NCBI GenBank assembly: GCA_016208485.1
Contig: JACQXY010000055.1
Span: 1-34,896, forward strand
Origin: Acidobacteriota bacterium
GTDB taxonomy: Bacteria > Actinomycetota > AC-67
Direction of reading: 5' to 3'
DNA: 34,896 nt
The position numbers and the translations under genes were made by a program. The notes under the pieces were generated by a model. That model did not search any database. It was not told the DNA's origin and saw only the letters and a program-made list of their open reading frames with translations. Positions 8,849 to 16,568 of this stretch are shown piece by piece (positions within the stretch are counted from its first letter, which is position 1; each line of letters begins with the position of its first letter).

Positions 8849-9187
8849 ATGGACCCCAGGAAGATGCGCGATGCCGAGCGGTACCAGGCGGGGAAGCACG
8901 ACCTGGATCAGCACGGGGAAACGGTTGGCAAGGTTGGCCGTCGGCCGGCTCGCAGAAGGATGAACGCAATGGTTTCCATCAGGTTGACGCCGGAGGAGGA
9001 ACGCCGACTTCGCGCGGCCGCGGACGGCAGAGGGCTTCCGCTGTCGGCGTTCATTCGGGAGGTTGCCTTGCGCGAGATCATCCCTGCGACACCGGTGGCG
9101 CGGTTGGAGGGCTCAAGAACCTCGACGGTACGTCGGACTCCCTTCGTCGGTGTTGGAGAGAACACGACGCTGAGTTCGGCGATCTAG
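8849..9187 (+). CDS. Ribbon-helix-helix antitoxin candidate
   Basis: A 112-residue protein with a CopG/Arc-type ribbon-helix-helix at about residues 41-75: the strand MVSIRLTPEEERRL, then GLPLSAFIREVALREI. This is the DNA-binding module typical of antitoxins that repress their own operon. The N-terminal 40 residues are charged (DAERYQAGKHDLDQHGE); the C-terminus is short, Thr/Arg-containing and probably flexible, a usual place for toxin binding. GGAGG lies 4 bases before the ATG. Its partner is the small protein just upstream. An internal ATG at the RHH strand (about 8969) is an alternative start. Confidence 0.7.
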   Translation: MDPRKMRDAERYQAGKHDLDQHGETVGKVGRRPARRRMNAMVSIRLTPEEERRLRAAADGRGLPLSAFIREVALREIIPATPVARLEGSRTSTVRRTPFVGVGENTTLSSAI

Positions 9188-9250
9188 CGCTTGCGGGGGT
9201 CGCGAGCGGGCGGAGAGAATACCTCCGACCGATCGGCGACGGGAGGAGCG

Positions 9251-9868
9251 TTGGGCGCCCTCGATGATGTTGCGCACCGGGCGAGTGGGTGCGAGAAGTG
9301 CCGCCTCGCCAAGGGGCGGACGAAGGTGGTGTTCGGCGCGGGGAACCCGAGCGCCGACCTGATGTTCGTCGGGGAGGCCCCCGGGTTCCATGAGGACCGT
9401 CAGGGGCTCCCCTTCGTCGGCGCGGCCGGCGCTCTGCTCACGAACCTGCTCGGAGGTATCGAGCTCACCCGGGAGCAGGTGTACATCGCGAACGTGCTCA
9501 AGTGCCGCCCCCCTGGGAACCGCGACCCGATGCCCGACGAGGTCGAGGCGTGCAGCCCCTACCTGGTGGAGCAGATCCGCCTGATCGATCCCCGGGTGAT
9601 CTGCACGCTCGGCAACTTCGCGACCCAGCTCCTGCTCGGGCGCAAGGTCGGGATCTCGCGCGTTCGCGGGCAGCGCTTCGACGTGAGGGGGAGGATCCTC
9701 GTGCCGACGTTTCACCCGGCCGCGATCCTGCGCGGTGGCCGGCCCGGCGCCGGGATGGCCGAGATGGAGGAGGACTTCCGCATGCTCGCCAAGCTTCTCG
9801 GGGAGGCTGCGCCTGCGCCGCCCTCGGCCCCGGTCGAGGATCCTGAGCAACTCGGACTCTTCTCCTGA
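9251..9868 (+). CDS. Family 4 uracil-DNA glycosylase (iron-sulfur type)
   Basis: Removes uracil from DNA in base-excision repair. A TTG start at 9251 is chosen because GGGAGG lies just before it and the protein then has 205 residues, normal for the family; the frame is open to a TTG at 9191 without a comparable binding site. Four cysteines at 14, 17, 85 and 101 match the [4Fe-4S] ligand pattern of family 4 enzymes. The catalytic motif [17 protein letters not shown] is at 41-57 and the second motif TFHPAAIL is near the C-terminus. It lies directly before tsaE, 14 bases upstream, so it may be cotranscribed with the tRNA-modification genes. Confidence 0.92.
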   Translation: MGALDDVAHRASGCEKCRLAKGRTKVVFGAGNPSADLMFVGEAPGFHEDRQGLPFVGAAGALLTNLLGGIELTREQVYIANVLKCRPPGNRDPMPDEVEACSPYLVEQIRLIDPRVICTLGNFATQLLLGRKVGISRVRGQRFDVRGRILVPTFHPAAILRGGRPGAGMAEMEEDFRMLAKLLGEAAPAPPSAPVEDPEQLGLFS

Positions 9869-9882
9869 CCCGGAGGCTGGAG

Positions 9883-10374
9883 ATGGCCGCGGAGCAGATA
9901 TGCGTCTCGCGGTCCCCCGAGGAGACCCAAGCGATCGCCGAGGCTCTCGCGCCGGCGCTCCTGCCCGGGGACATCGTCGCGCTGAGCGGCGATCTGGGCG
10001 CCGGCAAGACCGCGTTCGTGCAAGGGGCGGCGCGCGGGCTCGGGGTGAAGGAGCGGGTGACGAGCCCGACCTTCGTCATCGTGCGCGAGTACCAGGGGCG
10101 CGTGCCGGTGCTCCACGTGGACGTCTACCGGCTCGGGAACCTGCGCGAGCTGGTGGAACTCGGCTACGAGGAGTTCCTCGATCCCGCCTGGGTCGTGTTC
10201 ATCGAGTGGGGCGATGCCGTCGACGCGCTCCTGCCCGACGAGTGGCTGGAGGTCGAGTTGCGCCGCGAGGGCGACGAGGAGCGCCGCGTTGTCTTCCGCG
10301 CGCACGGCCGGGAATGGGGGCGGCGCCTCGCCGGGGTGCGCGAGCGGACGGCCTCCTGGAAGGCGGCGGTGTAG
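9883..10374 (+). CDS. tsaE: tRNA t6A synthesis ATPase TsaE
   Basis: ATPase subunit of the complex that adds threonylcarbamoyl to A37 of ANN-decoding tRNAs. The 163-residue product has the Walker A motif [13 protein letters not shown] at 36-48, the conserved switch [12 protein letters not shown], the HVDVYRL strand and FIEWGD near 109. The ATG follows a GGAGG site. The downstream tsaB GTG starts on the base after the TAG stop. TsaE, TsaB and TsaD are all in this window; TsaC, which makes the threonylcarbamoyl-AMP donor, is not. Confidence 0.96.
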   Translation: MAAEQICVSRSPEETQAIAEALAPALLPGDIVALSGDLGAGKTAFVQGAARGLGVKERVTSPTFVIVREYQGRVPVLHVDVYRLGNLRELVELGYEEFLDPAWVVFIEWGDAVDALLPDEWLEVELRREGDEERRVVFRAHGREWGRRLAGVRERTASWKAAV

Positions 10375-11157
10375 GTGCTCGTCCTCGGGATCGAGACCTC
10401 CACGCCGGTCTCTTCGGTCGCCATCGGGAGCGAGCAGGGGCTGGTCGCGAGCATGCTCCTCGCGCGCGGAAGGGGGCACGCGGAGTTCGTCGTCCCCGCC
10501 GTGGGCGCGCTCTGCGAGCAGTCGGGAGTGGACCTCGGGTCGCTCGCGGGGGTGGCCGTCGGGCTCGGGCCGGGGCTCTTCACCGGGCTGCGCGTCGGGG
10601 TGGCTACCGCGAAGACGATCGCCCAGGCGCTCTCGCGGCCGATCATCGGGATCCCGAGCCTCGACCTGCTCGCCTTCGCGGTCAGGTACTCCCCGAGGTT
10701 GATCTGCGCGTGCGCCGACGCGAAGCGCGGCGAGGTGTTCGCCGCCTTCTACCGCCGCGCGCCGGGCGGCGTGCAGCGGGAGAGCGAGTACTCGGCCTGG
10801 GCGCCGGAGCGGCTCGCCGTGGAGGTCGCCGCGCGCGCCGAGGAGGTCCTGTTCGTCGGGAGCGGCGCGCTCCTGTACCGCGACCGGCTCGCCGGGGGCT
10901 GCTTCGAGATCGCCGCGGTGTCCGAGGCCTTTCCGCGCGCCGAGGCGCTCGTCGGGCTGGCGATGGCGCGCCTGGAGCGCGAGGAGTACGACTCCGCGCT
11001 CGACCTGGAGCCGCTGTACGTGCGCCGGGCCGACGCGGAGATCAACTGGGAGGAGCGCGGGGCGCTCATCCGCCGGCCGGAGCGCGTGAAGATCCCGGGG
11101 CGCGCGGTCGAGGGGAACGGCGGCCGCGCGCGCCGGCGCCGGAAGGGCGAGCGGTGA
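10375..11157 (+). CDS. tsaB: tRNA t6A synthesis scaffold protein TsaB
   Basis: Partner of TsaD in t6A37 synthesis, an ASKHA-fold paralogue without its own catalytic centre. The 260-residue product begins LVLGIETSTPVSSVAIG and contains GLGPGLFTGLRVGVATAK, the hallmark of the family. The GTG start immediately follows the tsaE stop. The C-terminal 30 residues are very basic (ending RARRRRKGER) and look like an extension. The stop overlaps the rimI GTG start (GTGA), consistent with a coupled tsaE-tsaB-rimI-tsaD operon. Confidence 0.95.
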   Translation: MLVLGIETSTPVSSVAIGSEQGLVASMLLARGRGHAEFVVPAVGALCEQSGVDLGSLAGVAVGLGPGLFTGLRVGVATAKTIAQALSRPIIGIPSLDLLAFAVRYSPRLICACADAKRGEVFAAFYRRAPGGVQRESEYSAWAPERLAVEVAARAEEVLFVGSGALLYRDRLAGGCFEIAAVSEAFPRAEALVGLAMARLEREEYDSALDLEPLYVRRADAEINWEERGALIRRPERVKIPGRAVEGNGGRARRRRKGER

Positions 11158-11729
11158 GGGCGCCGGCCGAGCCGCCCGAGACGCCGAGGACCGCCTCCGG
11201 CAGGCCGGCCCCGCTCGAGATCGAGGTCGCGCCGATGCGGCGCCGGCACGTGCGCGCGGTCCTCGCCATCGAGCAGCGGGTCTACCCGCGCCCGTGGAGC
11301 TCCGCGCTGTTCATGAGCGAGATCTCGCAGCGAAGGACCCGGATCTACCTGGTCGCCCAGGCCGAGCGGCAGGTGGTCGGGTACGGCGGCATGTCCGTTC
11401 AAGCCGACGAGGGCCACATCACCACCCTCGCCGTGGTGCCCGAGCACCAGCACCGGGGGATAGGCGCGCGCATCCTGTACGAGCTGGCGGCGGCGGCGGG
11501 GGCGCGCGGCACCAGATCGCTCACTTTGGAGGTCCGGGTGGCCAATTGGCCGGCACAGCGCTTGTACGCGTGGTTCGGGTTCCGGCCGGTCGGGATCCGC
11601 CGCAACTACTACGCGGAGACCGGCGAGGACGCGCTGATCATGTGGGTGGACGACCTTCAGGGCGAGGAAGCCGCGGCGCGCCTCTCGCGCATCCACCGCT
11701 CGGTCGAGTTGCGAGGCCGCCGCGGATGA
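11154..11729 (+). CDS. rimI: GNAT acetyltransferase, RimI-like
   Basis: GNAT-family N-acetyltransferase; RimI acetylates the N-terminal alanine of ribosomal protein S18, and homologues in the tsa operon may have broader N-terminal targets. The GTG at 11154 overlapping the tsaB stop gives 191 residues, with a Pro-rich N-terminal extension of about 22 residues. The fold is seen in VAPMRRRHVRAVLAIE, the acetyl-CoA loop VVPEHQHRGIGARIL and the strand LTLEVRVANWPAQRLYAWFGF. A long open frame upstream is only a shadow of tsaE/tsaB. The stop overlaps the tsaD start (ATGA). Confidence 0.93.
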   Translation: MRAPAEPPETPRTASGRPAPLEIEVAPMRRRHVRAVLAIEQRVYPRPWSSALFMSEISQRRTRIYLVAQAERQVVGYGGMSVQADEGHITTLAVVPEHQHRGIGARILYELAAAAGARGTRSLTLEVRVANWPAQRLYAWFGFRPVGIRRNYYAETGEDALIMWVDDLQGEEAAARLSRIHRSVELRGRRG

Positions 11730-12727
11730 TCGTCCTCGGGATCGAGACCTCCTGCGACGAGACCGGCGTCGCCGTCGTGGAGGACGGCCGCATCCGCTCG
11801 AGCCTGATCGGCCAGCAGATCGAGCTGCACGCGCGCTACGGCGGCGTCGTCCCGGAGCTTGCGAGCCGCGCGCACCTGCGCACGCTGAACCCGGCGATCG
11901 GGCAGGCGCTCGACCATGCGGGTGTTTCCGCGCGCGAGCTGGACGCGATCGCGGTCACCGTCGGCCCGGGGTTTATCGGCTCGCTCCTCGTCGGCGTGTC
12001 GGCGGCGAAGGCGCTTGCGCTGGTCTTCGGCATCCCGCTCATCGGAGTGAATCACCTCGAAGGGCACGTCGAGGCGGCCTTTCTCGACCGTCCGGGACTG
12101 GAGCCGCCGCTCGTCGGGCTGATCGTCTCCGGCGGCCACACGATGATCGTGTGGCTTCCCGAGCACGGGCGGTTCGAGATCCTCGGCGCGACCATCGACG
12201 ACGCGGCGGGAGAGGCCTTCGACAAGATCGCGCGGTTCGTGGGGCTCGGCTACCCCGGCGGGCCGGAGATCGACCGCCTCGCGCGCGACGGCAACCCGGC
12301 GGCACACCGATTCCCCCGCGCGCTCATGGCCGAACCCTCCTACGACTTCTCGCTCTCGGGACTGAAGACGGCGGTGATCCGCTGGGTTCGTGAGCGCCGG
12401 GCGCGGGGCGAGGAGTTCGATCTCCCCGACTTCGCCGCGTCGTTCCAGGAGGCGATCGTCGAGGTGCAGGTCGCAAAGACGCTCCGGGCGGCGGAGGAGA
12501 AGGGAGCCTCGTCCGTCGTGGTGGCCGGTGGGGTCGCGGCCAACTCCCGGCTGCGCGCGCTCATGCTCGAAGAGGGGGGGCGGCGCGGCCTCGATGTCGT
12601 GATCCCGCCGGTCGAGTTGTGCACCGACAACGGGGCGATGATCGCCGCCGCCGGGATCCGCCGGCTCGCGCGCGGGGAGCGGACCCCGCTCGACGCCGGG
12701 CCGGACCCGAACCTCGCCCTCGCCTGA
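11726..12727 (+). CDS. tsaD: tRNA N6-threonylcarbamoyltransferase TsaD
   Basis: Catalytic subunit that transfers threonylcarbamoyl to A37. The ATG at 11726 gives 333 residues starting with the family N-terminus IVLGIETSCDETGVAVV. The metal ligands His110 and His114 are in NHLEGHVEAAF, the SGGHT nucleotide-loop motif is present, and the C-terminal CTDNGAMIAAAG supplies the conserved Asp. The longer open frame upstream is a shadow of rimI. The end of this operon is followed by the heat-shock promoter of groES. Confidence 0.97.
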   Translation: MIVLGIETSCDETGVAVVEDGRIRSSLIGQQIELHARYGGVVPELASRAHLRTLNPAIGQALDHAGVSARELDAIAVTVGPGFIGSLLVGVSAAKALALVFGIPLIGVNHLEGHVEAAFLDRPGLEPPLVGLIVSGGHTMIVWLPEHGRFEILGATIDDAAGEAFDKIARFVGLGYPGGPEIDRLARDGNPAAHRFPRALMAEPSYDFSLSGLKTAVIRWVRERRARGEEFDLPDFAASFQEAIVEVQVAKTLRAAEEKGASSVVVAGGVAANSRLRALMLEEGGRRGLDVVIPPVELCTDNGAMIAAAGIRRLARGERTPLDAGPDPNLALA

Positions 12728-12752
12728 GTTCGGCCTCGCCGGAGCGGTCCAG

Positions 12753-12782
12753 TTGACTGCCTCGACGGGCACTGGCTATAGT
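12753..12782 (+). promoter_or_regulatory. Promoter of groES
   Basis: TTGACT at 12753-12758 and TATAGT at 12777-12782 are spaced by 18 nt, one of the best promoter matches in the window. The CIRCE operator begins 4 bases downstream of the -10 box, covering the expected transcription start. Confidence 0.75.
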
Positions 12783-12785
12783 CCT

Positions 12786-12812
12786 TTGGCACTCAGTGGG
12801 GTGGAGTGCCAA
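12786..12812 (+). promoter_or_regulatory. CIRCE operator (HrcA binding site)
   Basis: TTGGCACTC, nine bases, GAGTGCCAA: a perfect 9-9-9 inverted repeat that differs from the classical CIRCE arms (TTAGCACTC) only by A to G with the matching change in the other arm. It overlaps the expected transcription start of groES, so the HrcA repressor should control this chaperonin gene. HrcA itself is not in the window. Confidence 0.93.
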
Positions 12813-12837
12813 GCGTCGATCAGGAGGGGGATGCAGC

Positions 12838-13146
12838 ATGGCGTTCAACCTCGAGCCGCTCGAGGACCGCGTGGCCGTCCGACCGCTGGAGGATGGAATC
12901 CAGAAGACGCCCACCGGCATCATCATTCCGGACACGGCGAAGGAGAAGCCCCAGGAGGGCGAGGTCATGGCGGTGGGTCCGGGTCGCTTCGAGGATGGCA
13001 AGCGCATCCCGATGGACGTCAAGGCCGGCGACCGCGTCATCTACTCGAAGTACGGCGGCACGGAGGTCAAGGTCGACGGGGAGGAGTACCTGATCCTGTC
13101 CGCGCGCGACCTGCTCGCCGTGGTGAAGGGCGGCAAGAAGAAGTAG
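12838..13146 (+). CDS. groES: Co-chaperonin GroES
   Basis: Heptameric lid of the GroEL folding chamber. The 102-residue product starts [17 protein letters not shown] and shows the mobile-loop region with [18 protein letters not shown], the [10 protein letters not shown] segment and the C-terminal [13 protein letters not shown]. The ATG at 12838 follows an AGGAGGGGG binding site; a longer frame from 12796 would start within CIRCE. Unusually, no groEL follows: a hairpin and guaB3 come next. GroEL must be elsewhere, probably with its own CIRCE. Confidence 0.97.
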   Translation: MAFNLEPLEDRVAVRPLEDGIQKTPTGIIIPDTAKEKPQEGEVMAVGPGRFEDGKRIPMDVKAGDRVIYSKYGGTEVKVDGEEYLILSARDLLAVVKGGKKK

Positions 13147-13166
13147 CCGTTCGCGAGGCGTTGCGG

Positions 13167-13195
13167 GGCGGCCTTCGGGTCGCCTCGCTCGTTTC
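13167..13195 (+). terminator. Terminator-like hairpin after groES
   Basis: GGCGGCC at 13167-13173 pairs with GGTCGCC at 13178-13184 across a TTCG loop closed by C-G, the very stable cUUCGg tetraloop, with one G-U pair. The T-tract after it (CTCGTTTCTG) is weak. An alternative 8-bp outer pairing of GCGAGGCG (13153-13160) with CGCCTCGC (13181-13188) is also possible. It supports groES being a single-gene transcript. Confidence 0.6.
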
Positions 13196-13217
13196 TGCGG
13201 CCGTCCGCGCGCTCGGC

Positions 13218-13223
13218 TACCCT
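13218..13223 (+). promoter_or_regulatory. Possible -10 box of guaB3
   Basis: TACCCT lies 30 bases upstream of the guaB3 ATG, after the groES hairpin. A GGGAGGG ribosome binding site at 13240-13246 follows. No convincing -35 element is visible. Confidence 0.35.
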
Positions 13224-13253
13224 TAGATCCGACGCGAACGGGAGGGCTCAGGA

Positions 13254-14414
13254 ATGGCAGAGGTCGAGATCGGGATAGGGAAGTCCGGAAGGCGCGCGTA
13301 CTCGTTCGACGACATCTCCATCGTGCCGTCGAGGCGCACGCGGGATCGCGACGACGTCGACGTCTCCTGGGAGATCGACGCGTTCCGGTTCGACCTGCCC
13401 TTGATGGCCTCGGCCATGGACGCGGTCGTGTCCCCGGCGATGGCGATCGGGATCGGCAGACTCGGCGGGCTCGCCGTGCTGAACCTCGAGGGCCTGTGGA
13501 CCCGCTACGGCGACCCGGAGCCGGTCTACGAGGAGATCGCCGCCCTCGCCGATGATCGCGCGACGTCCCGGATGCAGCAGGTGTACGCCGAGCCGATCAA
13601 GGAAGACCTGATCTTCAAGCGGATCCGGGAGATCAAGGACGCCGGCGTGGTCGCCGCCGCTTCGCTCACCCCGCAGCGGGTGGAGAGGTTTCACAAGATC
13701 GTGCTCGACGCCGAGCTGGACCTGCTCGTCATCCAGGGGACCGTCGTCTCCGCCGAGCACGTCTCCACGCGCAGCGAGCCGCTCAACCTCAAGCGTTTCA
13801 TCGCGACCTACGACCTCCCGGTGGTCGTCGGGGGGTGCGCTTCGTACGAGACCGCGCTCCACCTTATGCGCACGGGCGCCGTCGGCGTGCTCGTCGGGGT
13901 TGGACCCGGCGCCGCCTGCACCACGCGCGGCGTGCTCGGGATCGGCGTCCCCCAGGCGACGGCGATCGCCGATGCGGCCGGCGCGCGGATGCGGCATTTG
14001 CAGGAGACCGGGCGCTACGTGCAGGTGATCGCCGACGGCGGCATGCGGACCGGCGGCGACGTCGCCAAGGCCATCGCGTGCGGAGCCGACTCGGTGATGA
14101 TCGGATCGCCGCTCACTCGGGCCGCCGAGGCCCCGGGGCGCGGGTATCACTGGGGGATGGCCACCTTCCACCCGGACCTCCCGCGGGGGACGAGGGTCAA
14201 GACGTCGGTGGCCGGCACGCTCCAGGAGATCCTCCTCGGGCCTGCGCCGGTGAACGACGGAACCATGAACCTGTTCGGAGCTCTCCGGGAGTCCATGGCG
14301 ACCTGCGGTTACCAGAACATCCGCGAGTTCCAGCGGGTCGAGGTAGCGGTCGCGCCCTCCTTCCTCTCCGAAGGCAAGGGCTACCAGCGCGCCCAGCGCG
14401 TCGGAATGGGATAG
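13254..14414 (+). CDS. guaB3: GuaB3-type IMP dehydrogenase-related protein
   Basis: A 386-residue TIM-barrel protein of the IMPDH/GMP reductase superfamily, matching the actinobacterial GuaB3 type by its N-terminus ([20 protein letters not shown]). There are no CBS domains, unlike true GuaB (about 490-500 residues). The catalytic loop is [20 protein letters not shown] with Cys222, and [21 protein letters not shown] forms the phosphate-binding region. Cyanobacterial GuaB3 has been shown to act as a GMP reductase; the same activity is only inferred here. In mycobacteria guaB3 sits beside guaB2, which is absent here. guaA is 5 kb downstream. Confidence 0.9.
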   Translation: MAEVEIGIGKSGRRAYSFDDISIVPSRRTRDRDDVDVSWEIDAFRFDLPLMASAMDAVVSPAMAIGIGRLGGLAVLNLEGLWTRYGDPEPVYEEIAALADDRATSRMQQVYAEPIKEDLIFKRIREIKDAGVVAAASLTPQRVERFHKIVLDAELDLLVIQGTVVSAEHVSTRSEPLNLKRFIATYDLPVVVGGCASYETALHLMRTGAVGVLVGVGPGAACTTRGVLGIGVPQATAIADAAGARMRHLQETGRYVQVIADGGMRTGGDVAKAIACGADSVMIGSPLTRAAEAPGRGYHWGMATFHPDLPRGTRVKTSVAGTLQEILLGPAPVNDGTMNLFGALRESMATCGYQNIREFQRVEVAVAPSFLSEGKGYQRAQRVGMG

Positions 14415-14529
14415 GCGGCCCGATCCGCGTTCCATAGCCCGATGTGACTACGGCGGCACCGCCCGTTGGGCTCTCCAGTGCCGGGCCACTCCGACCGACA
14501 CATTCCTTGGCGAGAGCGACGGAGGGACC

Positions 14530-14922
14530 GTGAGCGACGTGGTTTCCAAGATTCTGCTGGCGGAGGACGATGACACCATCTCCCGCCTCGTCTCGACCCT
14601 ACTCACCGCCGAAGGCCACCAAGTCCTCTCCGTCGCCGACGGAAGCTCCGCCACTTCGGCGCTCGGCTCTTTCAACCCCGATCTGGTGATCCTGGACATC
14701 ATGATGCCGGGCAAGGACGGTTTCGCGGTGCTCGAGGACATGCGCTCCGCCGATGCGACTAAGGCCGTTCCGGTCATCATGCTCACCGCGCGCGACGACA
14801 CCGATTCCACCTGGAACGGCTGGCGGCGCGGCTGCGACTACTACATGACCAAGCCCTTCGACCCCGACGTGCTCTGCGCCACCGTCTCCCGCCTGCTCGC
14901 GTCCTCGGAGGTGGCCTCATGA
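14530..14922 (+). CDS. Receiver-only response regulator
   Basis: A 130-residue single REC domain with no output domain. Acidic pocket residues Asp13/Asp14, the phospho-acceptor Asp56 in LVILDIMMPGKDGF, Thr86 in IMLTARDD and Lys108 in YYMTKPFD are all present, so it should be phosphorylated. The GTG start follows a GGAGGG site. Its stop overlaps the start of the protease gene (ATGA), and the kinase follows the protease, so the three form one unit. Without a DNA-binding domain its output must be protein-protein contact or phosphotransfer. Confidence 0.93.
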   Translation: MSDVVSKILLAEDDDTISRLVSTLLTAEGHQVLSVADGSSATSALGSFNPDLVILDIMMPGKDGFAVLEDMRSADATKAVPVIMLTARDDTDSTWNGWRRGCDYYMTKPFDPDVLCATVSRLLASSEVAS

Positions 14923-16565
14923 CCGCTGCGCTCCCCTGCCCTCGGAGGGTGCGTCTCGCCGCTCTGTCGGTCGCCGCTCTGCTCGTCCTCTCGACCGCTC
15001 CCGCCGCCGCCGGCCGTTTCGTCTCCGTCATCGTCATGGGGTGGAGCGCTCCCGCCTCCGCCACCGACGTTCGTGGCGCCGGCGGGTTCGTGGACGCCTC
15101 GCTGCCGGTCCTCGACGGCGTGCTCGCCCACGTTCCCGAGTCCGCGGTCGCGGGTCTCTCCCGCCGGGCCGTCGTTGTGCGCGACCGCACCGTTCGCATG
15201 CAGGGATCGTCCTACGGGGACGGTCTCGTCTCGGCCTATCCACCCGAGGTCGGCGCGCCGGCGCTGTGGCGCGACGGCGAGGCCGGCAAGAAAGTGACCG
15301 TCGCCCTGGTCGACACCGGCGTCGCCGACGTCCCGGATCTGGGGGGGCGCGTGATCGCGCGGGCCGACCTCACCTCCGAGCAGAACGGGCAGGACTCCTT
15401 CGGTCACGGCACCTTCATGGCCGGCCTCATCGCCGGGAACGGCGCGTCCTCCGGGGGGCGCTACGTCGGCGTCGCGCCCGAGGCGAAGCTGATGTCGGTC
15501 AAGGTTGCCGGCGGCGACGGCATCACGACCCTCGGCCAGGTCCTGGTCGGAGTGCAGGTCGTGGATTCCTCGGCCAAGCGCTTCGACGTCGGCGTCATGC
15601 TCCTCGCCCTGGACTCCGGCTCGCCGCTGCCCCCGGAGCTTGACCCCTTGTCGCGGGCTCTCCGCCGGGTGTGGTCGCACGGGGTCACGGTGGTCGTCCC
15701 GGCAGGCAACTCAGGACCTGAGCTCGGCAGCGTCTCGGCGCCGGGAGAGGATCCGGTCTTGCTCACCGCCGGCTCGGTGAACGACCTCGGGACACCTCAG
15801 GTCCTGGACGACTCGGTCTCCGAATTCAGCGGGCGGGGCCCGACGCGCTGGGGCGGCGAGAAGCCCGACGTGGCGGCCCCCGGTGAGCACCTGGTGTCGC
15901 TGCGGGCGCCGGGAAGCACGATCGACCGCGAGAACCCCGCGGCGGTAGTCGAGGGCTCCTACTTCAAGGGCACCGGGACGAGCATGTCGGCAGCGGTGAC
16001 CGCCGGCGCGGCGGCCCTGCTGCTCGGCCGGCGTGGTGAGATGGATCCGGACCAGGTGAAGGCCGTTCTCATGGGGAGCGCCAACCCGATCCCGGCCGGG
16101 GACGCCGACACGGTCGGCGCCGGCATCGTGAACGCCGCCGACGCGGCCGCCCTCGATGCCCCCGAGGACCTCCCGCAGGTTCCCGACGAGGGCGACGGCG
16201 AATCGGGGGACGGCCCGGGCAAGTCGGCCTGGACGAAGGACGGGCGGGGCGGATACAGCCTTGACGCTCGCCAGTGGGCCGGCAACATCGATGAGGCCGC
16301 GCGCCAGTGGGCCGCCCGGCAGTGGGCCGACGAGGACTTCTCCGCGCGCCAGTGGGCCGCGCGCCAGTGGGCCGCGCGCCAGTGGGCCGCGCGCCAGTGG
16401 GCCGCGCGCCAGGCCAGGCAGTGGAGCTTCGAGGAGTGGGCCGCGAGGCAGTGGTCGGCTCGCCAGTGGTCCTCGGTGGAGTGGGTGGCCCGCCAGTGGT
16501 CGGCGAGGCAGTGGTCCGCCAGGCAGTGGTCGGCGCGCCAGTGGTCCGCCAGCGCGTTTGGATAG
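14919..16565 (+). CDS. Secreted subtilisin-like serine protease with C-terminal RQW repeats
   Basis: A 548-residue S8-family peptidase. An N-terminal basic region and hydrophobic core with an Ala-rich cleavage site (about residues 28-32) form a signal peptide. About 32-112 looks like a propeptide. The catalytic triad is Asp132 (VALVDTGV), His163 (FGHGTFMAG) and Ser355 (GTGTSMSAAV), with oxyanion Asn263 (PAGNSGP); all key residues are present. An acidic linker (about 412-434, EDLPQVPDEGDGESGDGPG) leads to the tail at 450-544, which holds 14 copies of Arg-Gln-Trp, mostly as ARQWA or ARQWS pentads. No sortase motif or membrane helix follows. It starts inside the stop codon of the response regulator and ends 3 bases before the kinase. 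The protease call is firm; the role of the tail is unknown. Confidence 0.93.
   Translation: MTAALPCPRRVRLAALSVAALLVLSTAPAAAGRFVSVIVMGWSAPASATDVRGAGGFVDASLPVLDGVLAHVPESAVAGLSRRAVVVRDRTVRMQGSSYGDGLVSAYPPEVGAPALWRDGEAGKKVTVALVDTGVADVPDLGGRVIARADLTSEQNGQDSFGHGTFMAGLIAGNGASSGGRYVGVAPEAKLMSVKVAGGDGITTLGQVLVGVQVVDSSAKRFDVGVMLLALDSGSPLPPELDPLSRALRRVWSHGVTVVVPAGNSGPELGSVSAPGEDPVLLTAGSVNDLGTPQVLDDSVSEFSGRGPTRWGGEKPDVAAPGEHLVSLRAPGSTIDRENPAAVVEGSYFKGTGTSMSAAVTAGAAALLLGRRGEMDPDQVKAVLMGSANPIPAGDADTVGAGIVNAADAAALDAPEDLPQVPDEGDGESGDGPGKSAWTKDGRGGYSLDARQWAGNIDEAARQWAARQWADEDFSARQWAARQWAARQWAARQWAARQARQWSFEEWAARQWSARQWSSVEWVARQWSARQWSARQWSARQWSASAFG
16266..16550 (+). repeat. Tandem 15-bp repeats coding for ARQW[A/S] pentads
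   Basis: Within the protease gene, 14 RQW triplets occur at residues 451, 462, 467, 477, 482, 487, 492, 500, 510, 515, 525, 530, 535 and 540. Spacing is 5 residues or about twice that. Interruptions are acidic (GNIDE, DEDFS, FEEWA, SVEWV), two of them keeping the Trp. The first half uses nearly identical GCGCGCCAGTGGGCC units with Ala after Trp. The second half uses varied codons (AGGCAGTGGTCG) with Ser after Trp. This suggests recent expansion in the first half and an older array in the second. It is protein-coding, not a CRISPR. Confidence 0.95.
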
Positions 16566-16568
16566 AAG

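Noticed and set aside
9735..11153. Long extension in front of the RimI-like acetyltransferase that could look like a fusion protein
   Set aside because: It coincides with tsaE and tsaB in another frame and is Arg/Gly-rich shadow sequence; the GTG at 11154 gives a complete GNAT protein.
16266..16550. The regularly repeated DNA as a CRISPR array or noncoding satellite
   Set aside because: Units are about 15 bp without unique spacers of CRISPR size and keep the reading frame of the protease throughout.
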